This document shows, in pieces, positions 7,933-17,100 of a stretch of 64,000 bases of DNA. Source of the stretch: Opitutaceae bacterium. Lineage in GTDB: Bacteria; Verrucomicrobiota; Verrucomicrobiia; Opitutales; Opitutaceae. A program made the position numbers and the translations under genes. The DNA lies in NCBI GenBank assembly GCA_027482185.1, contig JAIXWF010000013.1, positions 992,001 through 1,056,000 of the forward strand. Direction: 5' to 3'. A model generated the notes under the pieces. That model was not told the DNA's origin. It did no database searches and saw only the letters and a program-made list of their open reading frames with translations. Position 1 is the first letter of the stretch; each line of letters begins with the position of its first letter.

Positions 7933-9687
7933 ATGCCGGATTGGTTCTATCGCACGGTCGCACAGCCGGTGCTGTTCCGGTTGCCCGATCCGTTGGCCCG
8001 GAGGTTGGCGCTGGGGGTGATTGGGACGCTGGGGCGCAGTGGTCCGGGGCGGGCCTTGATCCAATTCATGGGGCACATGGCCCCGGATCGGCGGCTGGCG
8101 GTGCGGCGCGGGGAGTACGAGTTTCCGGCGCGGCTCGGGCTCGGGTGGCGAGTGGATCCGGAGCAGTGGGCGACGCGGGGGCTCGCCGAATTTGGCGTCG
8201 GCTTCATTGAGATTCACGAAGGGTCGCCGCGGGAGGTGCGGCGGGGCGACGACGCCTTGGTCGAAGGGCCGCCATTGGCACGGGCGACGGCGTCGATCCC
8301 GAAGGTGCCGGTCCCGATCCTGCGGCGGCGGACCCGCCCCGACGGCGCGGAGTCGGTCGTGTTACCGGGGGGCGAGAGTTGGGCCGTCGTCGCGGCCGAC
8401 GTGCCGCCGCCCCACGGAGAAACATCGGCGAAGGTCACGGGCATGGTCCTGCAGGCGGGGATGCGCGCGGCGGACGGGGCTTGGACCGTACCGGCGCGGA
8501 TGCCGGCGGAATTGCCGGACCAGGTGCGGGCTTGGCGGCGGGCGTTGCCGGCCGGGGCGGGGCTGATGGTGGCGGGCGGCATCGGCGGCCCGGACGACGT
8601 CGCGGCGCTGCGGGCGGCAGGAGCGGATTTGCTCAGTGTCGATGCCGGCCTGGTATTTCGCGGTCCGGGCCTGGTGAAGCGTTGCCATGTCGCGCTGCTG
8701 GCTGCGGCCGATGGCCGGCAGGAGACGGAGGCGGTCCCGGGGCCGATTTTCCGGCAGGCGTGGATCTGGGGGGCAGGATTGGGTGCGGCGATGGCGGCGG
8801 GCGGAGCGGCGACGATGGCGCTCGCGTTGACGCGGGTGCTGTTGCCCTACGACGAGCATTACCTGGGCTTGACGGCGGCGATGCTGGAGAAAACGCAGCC
8901 GCGGCTCTTCGCGTTCATGGCGCACGATCGTGCGACGCTGGCGGGCACGATGCTCGGACTCGGTTGGCTTTACGGCCTGCTCGCCTGGCACGGGATCCGG
9001 CAGGCGCGGCACGGGGCGAAGACCGCGACGGTGGCGTCGGCGCTGGCGGGGTTTGCCAGTTTCTTCGCGTTTTTTGGCTTCGGGTACTTCGACGCGCTGC
9101 ACGCGTTCGTGGCGGCGGTGCTGTTTCAGCTGACCGTGCAGACGATGGTCGGCGCGGAAGGCGGCGGCCCGGCGCCGGCGGCGGCAGAGATCGAGCGGGA
9201 GGACGGGGCGTGGCGTCGGGCGCAGTGGGCGCAACTGCTTTGGCTGGTGCATGCCGGGGGCCTGCTGATTGCCGGGGCGGTGATTTTGGGAATCGGAATG
9301 ACTTCGGTCTTTGTCGCGGAGGATCTGGCATTTCTTTGCCTCACCGCGGATGAAGCGCGGAGTCTGGGCGAGCGGCTCGTCGCGGTGGTGGCGCACGACC
9401 GGGCCACGCTGGGCGGCATGCTGCTGGCTTCGGGCACGGCGATGCTCCTGCCCGTCTTGTGGTGTTTCCGGCGCGGCGAACGCTGGCTTTGGTCGGCCGT
9501 GGCGGGGCTCGGCGCGCCGGCTTACGCCGCGGCGATCGGCATCCATCTCCACGTCGGCTACACGGATTGGCGGCACCTCGTGCCCGCCTTCGCGGGGGCG
9601 GCGCTTTGGGCGGCGGGATTGGTGCTGGGCGCGGGCTACCTGCGCGGCGCCGGCGCCCGCGGTCCCGGCGTATCCGAATCAAGGTGA
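7933..9687 (+). CDS. Degenerate dihydroorotate-dehydrogenase domain fused to a duplicated multi-pass membrane domain
   Basis: 584 residues from ATG 7933. Residues 1-265 follow the outline of class 2 DHODH (PyrD). The N-terminus is FRLPDPLARRLALGVIGTLG, then FGVGFIEIHEGSPR in place of the usual GFG-x-EIGTVTP. AGGIGGPDDVAALRAAGADLLSVDAGLVFRGPGLVKR sits at the FMN-phosphate end, quoted here as AGGIGG and GLVFRGPGLVKR. The middle is much shorter than in PyrD. The catalytic Ser loop (NISSPNTPG type) and the NRMGFNN and TNTT motifs are not visible, so activity is doubtful. The rest has about eight hydrophobic helices. The motif AHDRATL appears twice (residues 330-336 and 487-493), each before a Gly-rich helix, which suggests an internal duplication. 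Function unknown. Confidence 0.75.
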   Translation: MPDWFYRTVAQPVLFRLPDPLARRLALGVIGTLGRSGPGRALIQFMGHMAPDRRLAVRRGEYEFPARLGLGWRVDPEQWATRGLAEFGVGFIEIHEGSPREVRRGDDALVEGPPLARATASIPKVPVPILRRRTRPDGAESVVLPGGESWAVVAADVPPPHGETSAKVTGMVLQAGMRAADGAWTVPARMPAELPDQVRAWRRALPAGAGLMVAGGIGGPDDVAALRAAGADLLSVDAGLVFRGPGLVKRCHVALLAAADGRQETEAVPGPIFRQAWIWGAGLGAAMAAGGAATMALALTRVLLPYDEHYLGLTAAMLEKTQPRLFAFMAHDRATLAGTMLGLGWLYGLLAWHGIRQARHGAKTATVASALAGFASFFAFFGFGYFDALHAFVAAVLFQLTVQTMVGAEGGGPAPAAAEIEREDGAWRRAQWAQLLWLVHAGGLLIAGAVILGIGMTSVFVAEDLAFLCLTADEARSLGERLVAVVAHDRATLGGMLLASGTAMLLPVLWCFRRGERWLWSAVAGLGAPAYAAAIGIHLHVGYTDWRHLVPAFAGAALWAAGLVLGAGYLRGAGARGPGVSESR

Positions 9688-9695
9688 CGAAGAAC

Positions 9696-9715
9696 CGGCC
9701 CCGGGCTCGGGGCCG
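9696..9715. terminator. Hairpin between convergent genes
   Basis: A perfect 8-bp GC stem (CGGCCCCG 9696-9703, CGGGGCCG 9708-9715) has a 4-nt loop and lies between the convergent membrane fusion and TetR genes. There is no T-run on either side, so intrinsic termination is likely but not certain. Confidence 0.5.
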
Positions 9716-9748
9716 CCGAGGCGGCCGGTGCCGCGGCAGGCTTCCCGA

Positions 9749-10327
9749 TCAGGCGGCGGCCAGTTTCAGGAGGGTCGCCGCGGTCGCGCGCGCCGAGCGC
9801 GCCGATCCCGTCGCGCGCGTGCCGTGGGCCGCCACGATCGCCCCGTCGATCAGCAGGCTGAGCGTTTCGGCCAAGCCGGCCGGATTCGAGGCGCCCGCCG
9901 CCGCGCAGAGTTGGGCGAGCATTTCTTTCACCGCCACCTTGTGGTTCCAGGCGGTACGATGGATCGCATGGGTCGCCTCGGGATATTCGCTCAAGGCGCG
10001 GATGAAAACGCAGCCGTTGAAATCGGGGCTGCCGAACCAACCTTCCAGCCAATCGAAGACCGCAAGGAGCCGCTTCGTCGGCGATTTTCCCGCCACCTCC
10101 ACCGTCGCCGCCATGGCGGCGCGAAGTTCACGGTCCCGTTTTTCCAGCAGCGCCACGATCAGTTCTTCCTTCGAGGAGAAATGGTTGTAGAGCGTCATTT
10201 TCGCGACGCCCGCTTCGGCGAGGATCAGGTCGATCCCGACCGCCCGGAAGCCGTCGCGGTAAAACAGGCGCCACGCCGTGGCCATGAGATGGTCGCGTTT
10301 GGGCGAGGACGTTTCCGTTTCGGACAT
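9749..10327 (-). CDS. TetR-family transcriptional repressor
   Basis: 192 residues. The N-terminal helix-turn-helix is clear (IDLILAEAGVAKMTLYNHFSSKEELIVALL, about residues 31-60; key element MTLYNHFSSKEEL). The remainder is a helical ligand-binding domain with the FIRALSEYPEA region common in TetR_C proteins that answer to reactive or lipophilic compounds. It is divergent from the operon starting at 10433. Two TAGACA-N4-TGTCTA palindromes lie in the 105-bp gap. Autoregulation and repression of that operon are inferred from this arrangement. The ligand is unknown. Confidence 0.92.
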   Translation of the reverse strand: MSETETSSPKRDHLMATAWRLFYRDGFRAVGIDLILAEAGVAKMTLYNHFSSKEELIVALLEKRDRELRAAMAATVEVAGKSPTKRLLAVFDWLEGWFGSPDFNGCVFIRALSEYPEATHAIHRTAWNHKVAVKEMLAQLCAAAGASNPAGLAETLSLLIDGAIVAAHGTRATGSARSARATAATLLKLAAA

Positions 10328-10365
10328 GGCGCGACATTGGGCGGTGGGCGGCGGCGCGCAAGGGA

Positions 10366-10383
10366 ATAGACAGAACTGTCTAT
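10366..10383. promoter_or_regulatory. Putative TetR operator 1
   Basis: An 18-bp perfect palindromic arm pair, ATAGACA-N4-TGTCTAT, close to the tetR start side of the divergent gap. It shares the core TAGACA-N4-TGTCTA with a second site whose centre is 35 bp away. Confidence 0.75.
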
Positions 10384-10401
10384 TTTATGCTTGCGAAAGG
10401 A

Positions 10402-10417
10402 TAGACAAGTCTGTCTA
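10402..10417. promoter_or_regulatory. Putative TetR operator 2
   Basis: A second TAGACA-N4-TGTCTA palindrome with a different 4-bp spacer (AGTC rather than GAAC), ending 15 bp before the next gene's ATG. A repressor bound here would block access to that start. The AT-rich stretch between the two operators (TATTTTATGCTT) is the likely -10 region. Confidence 0.75.
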
Positions 10418-10432
10418 GTCCATTTCACCGCC

Positions 10433-11035
10433 ATGGCCCACCACTTTCTCGCCACCACCTTCACCCCCGACGTGCTCCGCGCACAGGAGGCCTACTACGG
10501 ACGCTCCCGGAGCGTCCCGCCCGCCCCCGGTCCCGACGAAATGGGGGCGCAGGAAGAGGCTTTCATCGGGCGTCGCGACAGTTTCTACCTCGCCTCGGTC
10601 AACTCCGCCGGATGGCCCTACATCCAGCACCGCGGCGGCCCGCGCGGGTTTCTGAAAGTGCTCGATCCGCACACGCTCGGCTTCGCCGACCTCGCGGGTA
10701 ATCGCCAGCTCCTCACCGCCGGCAACGTCGCGGCCAACGACCGCGTCGCGCTTTTCCTGATGGACTACGCGCGTCGCGAGCGCCTGAAGCTTCTCGGCCA
10801 CGCCGAGGTGGTGGCTGCGCGGGACCATCCTGTCCTGGCCGCCGAACTTGCCCCCGAGGGCATTCCGGTGCGGCTCGTCGAACGGCTGTTCCGTATCCGC
10901 GTGACGGCGCTCGACTGGAACTGCCCGCAGTACATTGCGCCGCGCTTCACCGCCGAGGAGGTCGAGCGCGCCGCCGTGCCGCTCCGGTTGCGCATTGCCG
11001 AACTCGAAGCCGCGCTCGCCGCCGCCAAGCCATGA
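10433..11035 (+). CDS. Pyridoxamine-5'-phosphate-oxidase-like FMN-binding split-barrel protein
   Basis: A 200-residue soluble flavin-fold protein. It shows the split-barrel pattern RRDSFYLASVNSAGWPYIQHRGGPRGF, then LGFADLAGNRQLLTAGN, then DRVALFLMDYARRERLKLLG, as in the broad PNPOx family that binds FMN or F420. The C-terminal helix is Glu/Ala-rich. ATG 10433 is preferred over a start 42 bases upstream because that one would run through operator 2. It is the first gene of a TetR-controlled operon and its stop overlaps the next ATG (ATGA at 11032). The substrate is unknown; related proteins are general flavin oxidoreductases, not true PdxH. Confidence 0.85.
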   Translation: MAHHFLATTFTPDVLRAQEAYYGRSRSVPPAPGPDEMGAQEEAFIGRRDSFYLASVNSAGWPYIQHRGGPRGFLKVLDPHTLGFADLAGNRQLLTAGNVAANDRVALFLMDYARRERLKLLGHAEVVAARDHPVLAAELAPEGIPVRLVERLFRIRVTALDWNCPQYIAPRFTAEEVERAAVPLRLRIAELEAALAAAKP

Positions 11036-11568
11036 TCCCCGCCCTGCGGACATTCCGGGGCCAACGCGCCCCGTTGCCGCCGCGCCTGCCTGCCGGCCAA
11101 ATCGCGCTTGCGGGACTGGGCGCCGCGCTCGCCATCGGCTTCGTGGGGGCCTTGGCCGAGACGACGGGCCAGCCGCTGCTCCTCGGTTCGCTGGGCGCGA
11201 GCTGCGTGTTCCTCTTTGGCTTGCCCGAGGCGCCGTTTTCCCAGCCCCGCAACGTGATTGCCGGCCACGTCCTCAGCTCGCTCGTCGGGCTCGGTTTCCT
11301 GCGGGCGTTCGGACCGCACCCGTGGGCGCTTGGTCTCGCCCTCGGCACTGCCGTCGCCCTGATGTTCGCCACGCGGACGGTCCACGCGCCCGCCGGTTCC
11401 AACCCGGTGATTGTGTTCCTCGCGCAGCCGGATTGGAGCTTCGTTTTCGCGCCGACGTTGTTCGGCGCCGTGGGCGTCGTGTTGGTCGCGGTGGGGTTTC
11501 ACCGCCTGGTCCGTCCGGGCCGCTACCCGCTTTACTGGCTTGGACGCGACGCCGCGCCGAGCTCCTGA
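11032..11568 (+). CDS. HPP-family integral membrane protein
   Basis: 178 residues with about four membrane helices. Family features are LLGSLGASCVFLFGLPEAPFSQPRNVIAGH (key element PFSQPRNVIAGH) and the HAPAGSNP turn before the last helices. HPP proteins are thought to be membrane transport or barrier proteins, and some transport nitrite; nothing here identifies a substrate. Translation is coupled to the flavin protein by an ATGA overlap. Confidence 0.9.
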   Translation: MIPALRTFRGQRAPLPPRLPAGQIALAGLGAALAIGFVGALAETTGQPLLLGSLGASCVFLFGLPEAPFSQPRNVIAGHVLSSLVGLGFLRAFGPHPWALGLALGTAVALMFATRTVHAPAGSNPVIVFLAQPDWSFVFAPTLFGAVGVVLVAVGFHRLVRPGRYPLYWLGRDAAPSS

Positions 11569-11635
11569 ACCATCCCTTTTCGGCCGCATCCCGCGGCCGG
11601 AGTCCAAACGAAAAGCAGCAGAACCAGATACCATC

Positions 11636-12184
11636 ATGTCCCGCATCACCGCCCTCGATCCCGCAGTCGCCACCGGCAAGACCGCCGAACTCTTCACCGG
11701 CGTGAAGTCCAAGCTCGGCAAGGTGCCGAATCTCATGCGCACGCTCGGCCAATCGCCCGCGGCCCTCGAAGCCTACCTCGGTTTCAGCCGCACCCTTGCC
11801 GCCGGAATTCTTCCGGCGAAGACCCGGGAGCAAATCGCCCTCGTCGTCGCCGAGCAGAACGGGTGCGACTACTGCCTGGCGGCCCACTCGCTCATCGGCC
11901 AAGGGGCCGGCCTCAGTCCCACTGCGATTCTCGACGCGCGCCGCGCCGTCGCCGCGGAAGCGGGAACGGACGCGCTGCTCAAGTTTGCGTCCGCGGTGGT
12001 CGCGAACCGCGGACTCGTTTCCGACGACACACTCGCCGCCGTTCGCGCTGCCGGCGCCAGCGACGCCGAGATCGTGGAAACCGTCGCCCACGTCGCGCTC
12101 AACCTCCTGACGAACTACACGAACCACGTCGCGCAGACCGCCGTCGATTTCCCCAAGGTCGGTGCGTTGCCGGTCGCCGCCTAA
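11636..12184 (+). CDS. Carboxymuconolactone decarboxylase / AhpD-like protein
   Basis: 182 residues, all-helical AhpD fold. The redox motif Cys77-x-x-Cys80 with His84 (NGCDYCLAAHS) and the upstream Glu65 (TREQIALVVAEQN) match the AhpD-type peroxidase active site. A thiol-dependent peroxide-reducing or relay role is therefore likely, though CMD-family proteins are diverse. It is third in the TetR-controlled operon. A 67-bp gap separates it from the HPP gene. Confidence 0.9.
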   Translation: MSRITALDPAVATGKTAELFTGVKSKLGKVPNLMRTLGQSPAALEAYLGFSRTLAAGILPAKTREQIALVVAEQNGCDYCLAAHSLIGQGAGLSPTAILDARRAVAAEAGTDALLKFASAVVANRGLVSDDTLAAVRAAGASDAEIVETVAHVALNLLTNYTNHVAQTAVDFPKVGALPVAA

Positions 12185-12227
12185 CCTGCCGATCCGTTCA
12201 CCGCTCGTCCCATATACCATCGTTCCC

Positions 12228-12596
12228 ATGCCCATGAAAACCGCCCTCATTGTCCTTTCCGATCCCAAGGCCGGCACCGAGGAAGCCCTCGGCCGCGTCT
12301 TCAACGCCCTCGCCGTCGCCCACGAGTTCAAGCAGGCCGGCGTGCCCGTGCAGTTGCTCTTCGCCGGTGCCGGCACTCGCTGGCCCGCCGTGCTGAACCG
12401 GGCCGGCCATCCCGGCCACGCGCTCTACAAGGAGGTGCTCGACACGGTCGTCGGCGTTTCGTGCGGCTGCGCGGATGTTTTCGGGGCCGAGGACGAAGGT
12501 TTGGCGCGCATCACGACCAACGCCGTGCCCGGCACCACCGGCCTGCCCAGCGTGCTCGCGCTCCAACGCGAGGGTTTCCAGGTGCTCACGTTTTGA
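12228..12596 (+). CDS. DsrE/DsrF-like sulfur-relay family protein
   Basis: 122 residues from ATG 12228 (ATG 12234 is also possible). The alpha/beta layout MKTALIVLSDP, ALAVAHEFKQAGVPVQLLFAGAGT and LDTVVGVSCGCADVFG is that of DsrE-like proteins. Cys79 and Cys81 in SCGCADVF are candidate persulfide carriers. With AhpD-like and flavin-fold partners upstream, a thiol or reactive-sulfur stress role is plausible but unproven. It is the last gene of the operon. Confidence 0.8.
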   Translation: MPMKTALIVLSDPKAGTEEALGRVFNALAVAHEFKQAGVPVQLLFAGAGTRWPAVLNRAGHPGHALYKEVLDTVVGVSCGCADVFGAEDEGLARITTNAVPGTTGLPSVLALQREGFQVLTF

Positions 12597-12766
12597 CTGC
12601 GCGCGGACCGCGGTCGGCCGGGCTTCCGGACGGTCAGCCGCGACTGCGAGCACCAAGCGGCAAAGCCTGCCCCCATCTTCCGATGCAGAACCGGGACAGG
12701 CGCCCCGGGGCTTTCGGGATTGTCCGCGCCGGGAAGCTCGGCTTCGTATCGCGGGCCGTGTTCCCC

Positions 12767-14068
12767 ATGACTACACCCCGGTTCGCTTGCTTTGTGTCTG
12801 TCATCCGTCTGTCGGCCGGGCTGGCCGGTTGGGGCGGGCTGGGGCTCGGCGGCTTGCACGCGGGCGAAAATTGGCCGCAGTTCCGCGGCCCGGCCGGCGA
12901 CGGGCGCAGCGACGCGAAAGGCCTGCCGGTGACCTTCGGCGAGAAAGAGCGCGTGAAATGGAAAACCGCGATCCACGGCAAGGCGTGGTCGTCGCCCGTG
13001 GTCTGGGGCAACCAGATCTGGCTCACCACCGCGACCGAGGCCGGCGACGCGCTCTCGGTCATGTGTCTCGACAAGACGACCGGCGCGATCCTGCGCGACG
13101 AGGTGCTGTTCCGCGTGGCCGAGCCGCAGTTCTGCCACCGGTTCAACTCCTACGCGTCGCCCACGCCGGTCATCGAAGACGGCCGCGTGTATGTGACCTT
13201 CGGTTCGCCCGGCACGGCCTGTCTCGACACCCGGACCGGCCAAGTGCTTTGGCAGCGCACGGATTTCGTGTGCAACCATTTCCGCGGCGCGGGTTCGTCG
13301 CCGATCATCGACGGCGAGCGGCTCTACCTGAGTTTCGACGGCAGCGATTTCCAGTTCATCGTGGCGCTCGACAAGAGGACCGGCCGCACGGTTTGGAAAG
13401 CGGACCGCTCGGTCGACTTCAAGGACCTCGACGAGACCGGCCGGCCGACGGCGCAGGGCGATTTCCGGAAGGCGTTTTCGACGCCGCACCTGACCGTGCA
13501 CGACGGGCGCCCGTTGCTGCTGAGCAGCGGCGCGAAGGCCCACTACGCCTACGAGCCGGCCACGGGAGCGGAAATCTGGCGCCTGGAGGAACGCGCGCAG
13601 CACAGCGCGAGCACGCGGCCGCTCGTGGCGCACGGCATGGTTTATTTCCAGACGGGTTTCGGGAAGGGGCAGCTGCTGGCGGTCAAACTCGGCGGCCAAG
13701 GCGTGCGGCCGGAGACGGATATCGTTTGGCGCGAGAAGACGAATGTGCCCAACAAACCCTCGATGCTCGAGCACGACGGACTGCTCTTCATGGCGGACGA
13801 TGCCGGCATCGCATCGTGTCTCGACGCGACGACCGGCGCCGTGGTGTGGCGCGAGCGGGTCGCCGGCGCGCAGTCGTCTTCGCCGCTGCTGGCGGAAGGG
13901 AAGATCTGGTTCCTCGGCGAATCCGGCGTCGTGACCGTGATCGAGGCCGGCCGCACCTTTCGCAAACTCGCGGAGAACAAATTCGAGAGCGGTTTCATGG
14001 CGTCGGCCGCGGTGTCGGGATCGGCGCTGTTTCTGCGGACCAGAACGCACCTCTACCGCGTGGAGTGA
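12767..14068 (+). CDS. Exported PQQ-type beta-propeller protein
   Basis: 433 residues with an N-terminal signal segment (residues about 6-33). The mature start NWPQFRGPAGDGRSD, then KWKTAIHGKAWSSPVVWGNQIWLTT, is the typical opening of the BamB/PQQ-like outer-membrane-biogenesis annotation in Planctomycetota and Verrucomicrobiota. Several repeated blades follow (CLDKTTGAIL, CLDTRTGQVLWQ, ALDKRTGRTVWK, CLDATTGAVVW). No dehydrogenase catalytic residues were identified, so a binding or scaffold role is more likely. A 170-bp gap with no visible features precedes it. Confidence 0.88.
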   Translation: MTTPRFACFVSVIRLSAGLAGWGGLGLGGLHAGENWPQFRGPAGDGRSDAKGLPVTFGEKERVKWKTAIHGKAWSSPVVWGNQIWLTTATEAGDALSVMCLDKTTGAILRDEVLFRVAEPQFCHRFNSYASPTPVIEDGRVYVTFGSPGTACLDTRTGQVLWQRTDFVCNHFRGAGSSPIIDGERLYLSFDGSDFQFIVALDKRTGRTVWKADRSVDFKDLDETGRPTAQGDFRKAFSTPHLTVHDGRPLLLSSGAKAHYAYEPATGAEIWRLEERAQHSASTRPLVAHGMVYFQTGFGKGQLLAVKLGGQGVRPETDIVWREKTNVPNKPSMLEHDGLLFMADDAGIASCLDATTGAVVWRERVAGAQSSSPLLAEGKIWFLGESGVVTVIEAGRTFRKLAENKFESGFMASAAVSGSALFLRTRTHLYRVE

Positions 14069-14188
14069 GGCGGCGCGGCGCGGAGTTGCGGAGATTCGAA
14101 TTCCGTCCCGGCCGCCCGACCCCGCCGGAATCCCGTTTCCGATCGGCGGTCGTGGTCGGCCGGGCGAATCGTGCCGGTGCGGGTGCGG

Positions 14189-17100
14189 TCAGAAGCGGCC
14201 GCGGACACCGACGGTCCAGGCGGCGCCGTAGCGGTTGACGACGCGCAGCAGGCCGGGGGTGTTGGAGTAGGTGGCGATGGGCGAGTTCAGGATATTGCGG
14301 CCGCTGACGGTGAGCTCGTAGGTGCGGTTGAAACGGTAGCCGCCGCTGAAATCGAACATGATGCGTTCGTACTGCCAGATCTCCTCGCCCTGCGCGTTGA
14401 CGGTGTTGTAGCGCGGGGCCGACCAGGTGGCGCGGAGCTGGGCGTTGAACTTGTGGTTGCCGTAGCGGAGGCCGCCGTTGGCGGATTTCGGCACATGGGA
14501 CTCGATGCGTTCGCTGGCGGCGGTGCGGGTGAGGGAACCGAAGATACTGAAGCCGCGCAGGGCCCGGGGGAGAAAGACGAGTTGCTGGCTGTATTCCAAT
14601 TCGACGCCGTCGAGGTCGATGGTGCCGGGGGCGTTGACGGGGCGGAGGAAGGTGAAGGCGGAATACTCGGGATCGTCGCCGTAGCCGGCGGCGGCGGCGC
14701 TGACCGGCGCGGTGCCCGCGCCCATGTTTTTCACGGCGAGGCGGAACGCGGAGAGGCTGAGCGTGCCGGCGGGTTCGAGGTAGTATTGCACGCTGGCGAA
14801 AATCTTGTCCGAGGTTTCCGGTTTCAGGTCGGGGTTGGGCACGCGGATCGTCTGGTTGGGCTCGTCGATGACGATGACGCCGGCGACGTTGCCGTACCCG
14901 GGGCGGCTGATGGATTGGCTGCCGGCGAGCTGGAAATGGAGATTGCGGCCGAAGGCGTATTTCGCGCCGCCGCTGAGGAACGTGTTGGTGTAGCCGCCCT
15001 CGCGTTCCTCGCGTTGGCCGTAGCGGTACTGGTGGTCGATGAACGCGGTGGTATTCGGAACGAAGCCGGCGGCGCGCACCTGGGCGGGCGGGAGCAGGTC
15101 GGCGGTTTTGCCGATCGTGGTGGTGAGCTCGTGGCGCAGGCCGAGGTTGAGGCGGAGGGCGCGCCAGCGGGTGTTGGCCTCGACGTAGGCGGCGTCGATC
15201 CGCTCCTTCACGGAGCGCGAGCTGTGGTATTCGTTGATGTGATTCTGGATCAGGTTCGGGACAAAGTGCGAAGGATTGGCTTTGAAACGGTCGAAGGTCG
15301 CGTAGGGGTCGGTCATGGGAATCCCGAGGCTCACGATGTTGCCGCCGGTCTTGGCATCGTAGGGCAGGAGATTCGTGGTCGGGAGAATCGTGGTGGGCGC
15401 GGTCATCGAGCCGGCGGCGCCGACGTAGGTGTATTGGAGCGCGCCGTTTTTCTCGAGATCGTAGACGGAGAGCTTGGTTTTGACGCCGGTGAGGAACTGC
15501 ACGGGCAGGCCGGCGACGTTGACCGATTTCTTCGCGTCGAGGTAGGCGACCCACACCTGGTGGCGGGAGGCCTGGGGGGTGGCGGAGACGTTGTTGGTGA
15601 AGGCGTCGGTGCGGTTGTAGTTCGCGACGTCGTGCCACGGCAGGCCGGAGGTCTGGACGAGCTGCCAGTCGCTGTCGGTGGGGCTGCTGCGGCGCGCGGT
15701 GAAGCCGATGCGGGTGAGGCGGTGGGTGACGGCCTGGAAGTAGCCCTCGGTCAGCTGTTCGTAGGCGGTGCGGCTGCGCGAGTAGCCGCCGCCGAGGGTG
15801 AGCAGCAGATCGCCGCGTTTGTATTCGAGTTTCGGGATGTAGGTGACCGTCGTATTAACTTTGTTGCGACGGCTGGTGGTGTATTGGACGCGGGTATTGG
15901 CGTTGGCGACGGGCAGGGCGACGAGGGAAACGACGGTGGACTCGGGCGCGACCTGCGCGGGATTCACGAAGAAGGCGGTCTGGCGGAGGTTGGTGCCGTC
16001 GTCGAAATTCGAGACCGAGGTGCGCAGGGAAACGGAGAGGGCGGGCGAGAATTTGTAGTCGGTGGTGAGCGAGAGGGAGCTGCGGTTGGAGAGCTTCGGC
16101 GCGTCGCGGAAGGAGATCTGCGTGAGGACGGGGCCGCGGCCGGGGAGGTTGTGGGTGTAGGCGTGGGTGACGCCGGCCTGTTCGGTGCCGACGGTGTTGC
16201 CGGCGAGGCTGAGTTGGACGCCGAAGCGGCCTTTGAAGGCGTCGGCGTAGGAGAACACGAAGCCGGGGCGGATCTTGTAATCGTTGCCGTTGTAGGGCCC
16301 GGGGGTCTTCCGGAGGGACCACGAGTATTCGTTGCCCGTCAGCGTGACCTGGGCGGTGATCTCGCGGTTTTTTCGGTCGAAGGCGCTGCGGCTGCGGAGA
16401 TTGATGCGGCCGGCGGGGGCGTCGGCATCCATGCTGGCGGTGATGGTTTTGTTGATCTCGATGGATTCGACGCCGTTGATCGAGGCCTGCTCGAATTCGA
16501 ATTGGCGCGACGTGTCGCCGAAGCTCGCGGAGGGGGCGCTGGCGAGCGACATGCCGTCCACGCTGACGCCGGTGTAGGTCGGGCTGAGGCCGCCGATGCG
16601 GGCGGTGCGGGCGTCGGAGTCGACGTAGTCCATGACGACGCCGGGCAGGTATTTGATGAATTCGCCGATGTTGCCGCCGGTGACATCGCCGAAGTTGTCG
16701 GAGGCGACGACGCTCTTGGCGTTCAACGCGGCGCGCTGTTCCATGATGGCCTTGGCGTTGCCTTCGCGTTCGGCGGAGACGCCGAAAGCGGCGAGTTGCA
16801 CGACGCCGGCGCCGGAGGGCGCGCCGGCCGGGGGCTTGGCGCCGGATCCGAGGCCGGTGCTTTGCAGATCGAAATCGCGGATAGCGGTTTGGCCGGCGCC
16901 GACCGTGAGGCGGGCGGCAGCGGGTTCGGAGCCGGTGTAGGTGACGCGAAGGGTGACGTCGCCGGCGGGGACGCCGGTGAACGCGTAGGAGCCGTCGTCG
17001 GCCGAGTAGGTCACGAGGTTGGTGCCTTCGATCTGGAGCTCGGCGTTGCGGACGAAGACCTGCGTGACGGGATTGAAGATGCGGCCTTGGATGGTGCCTG

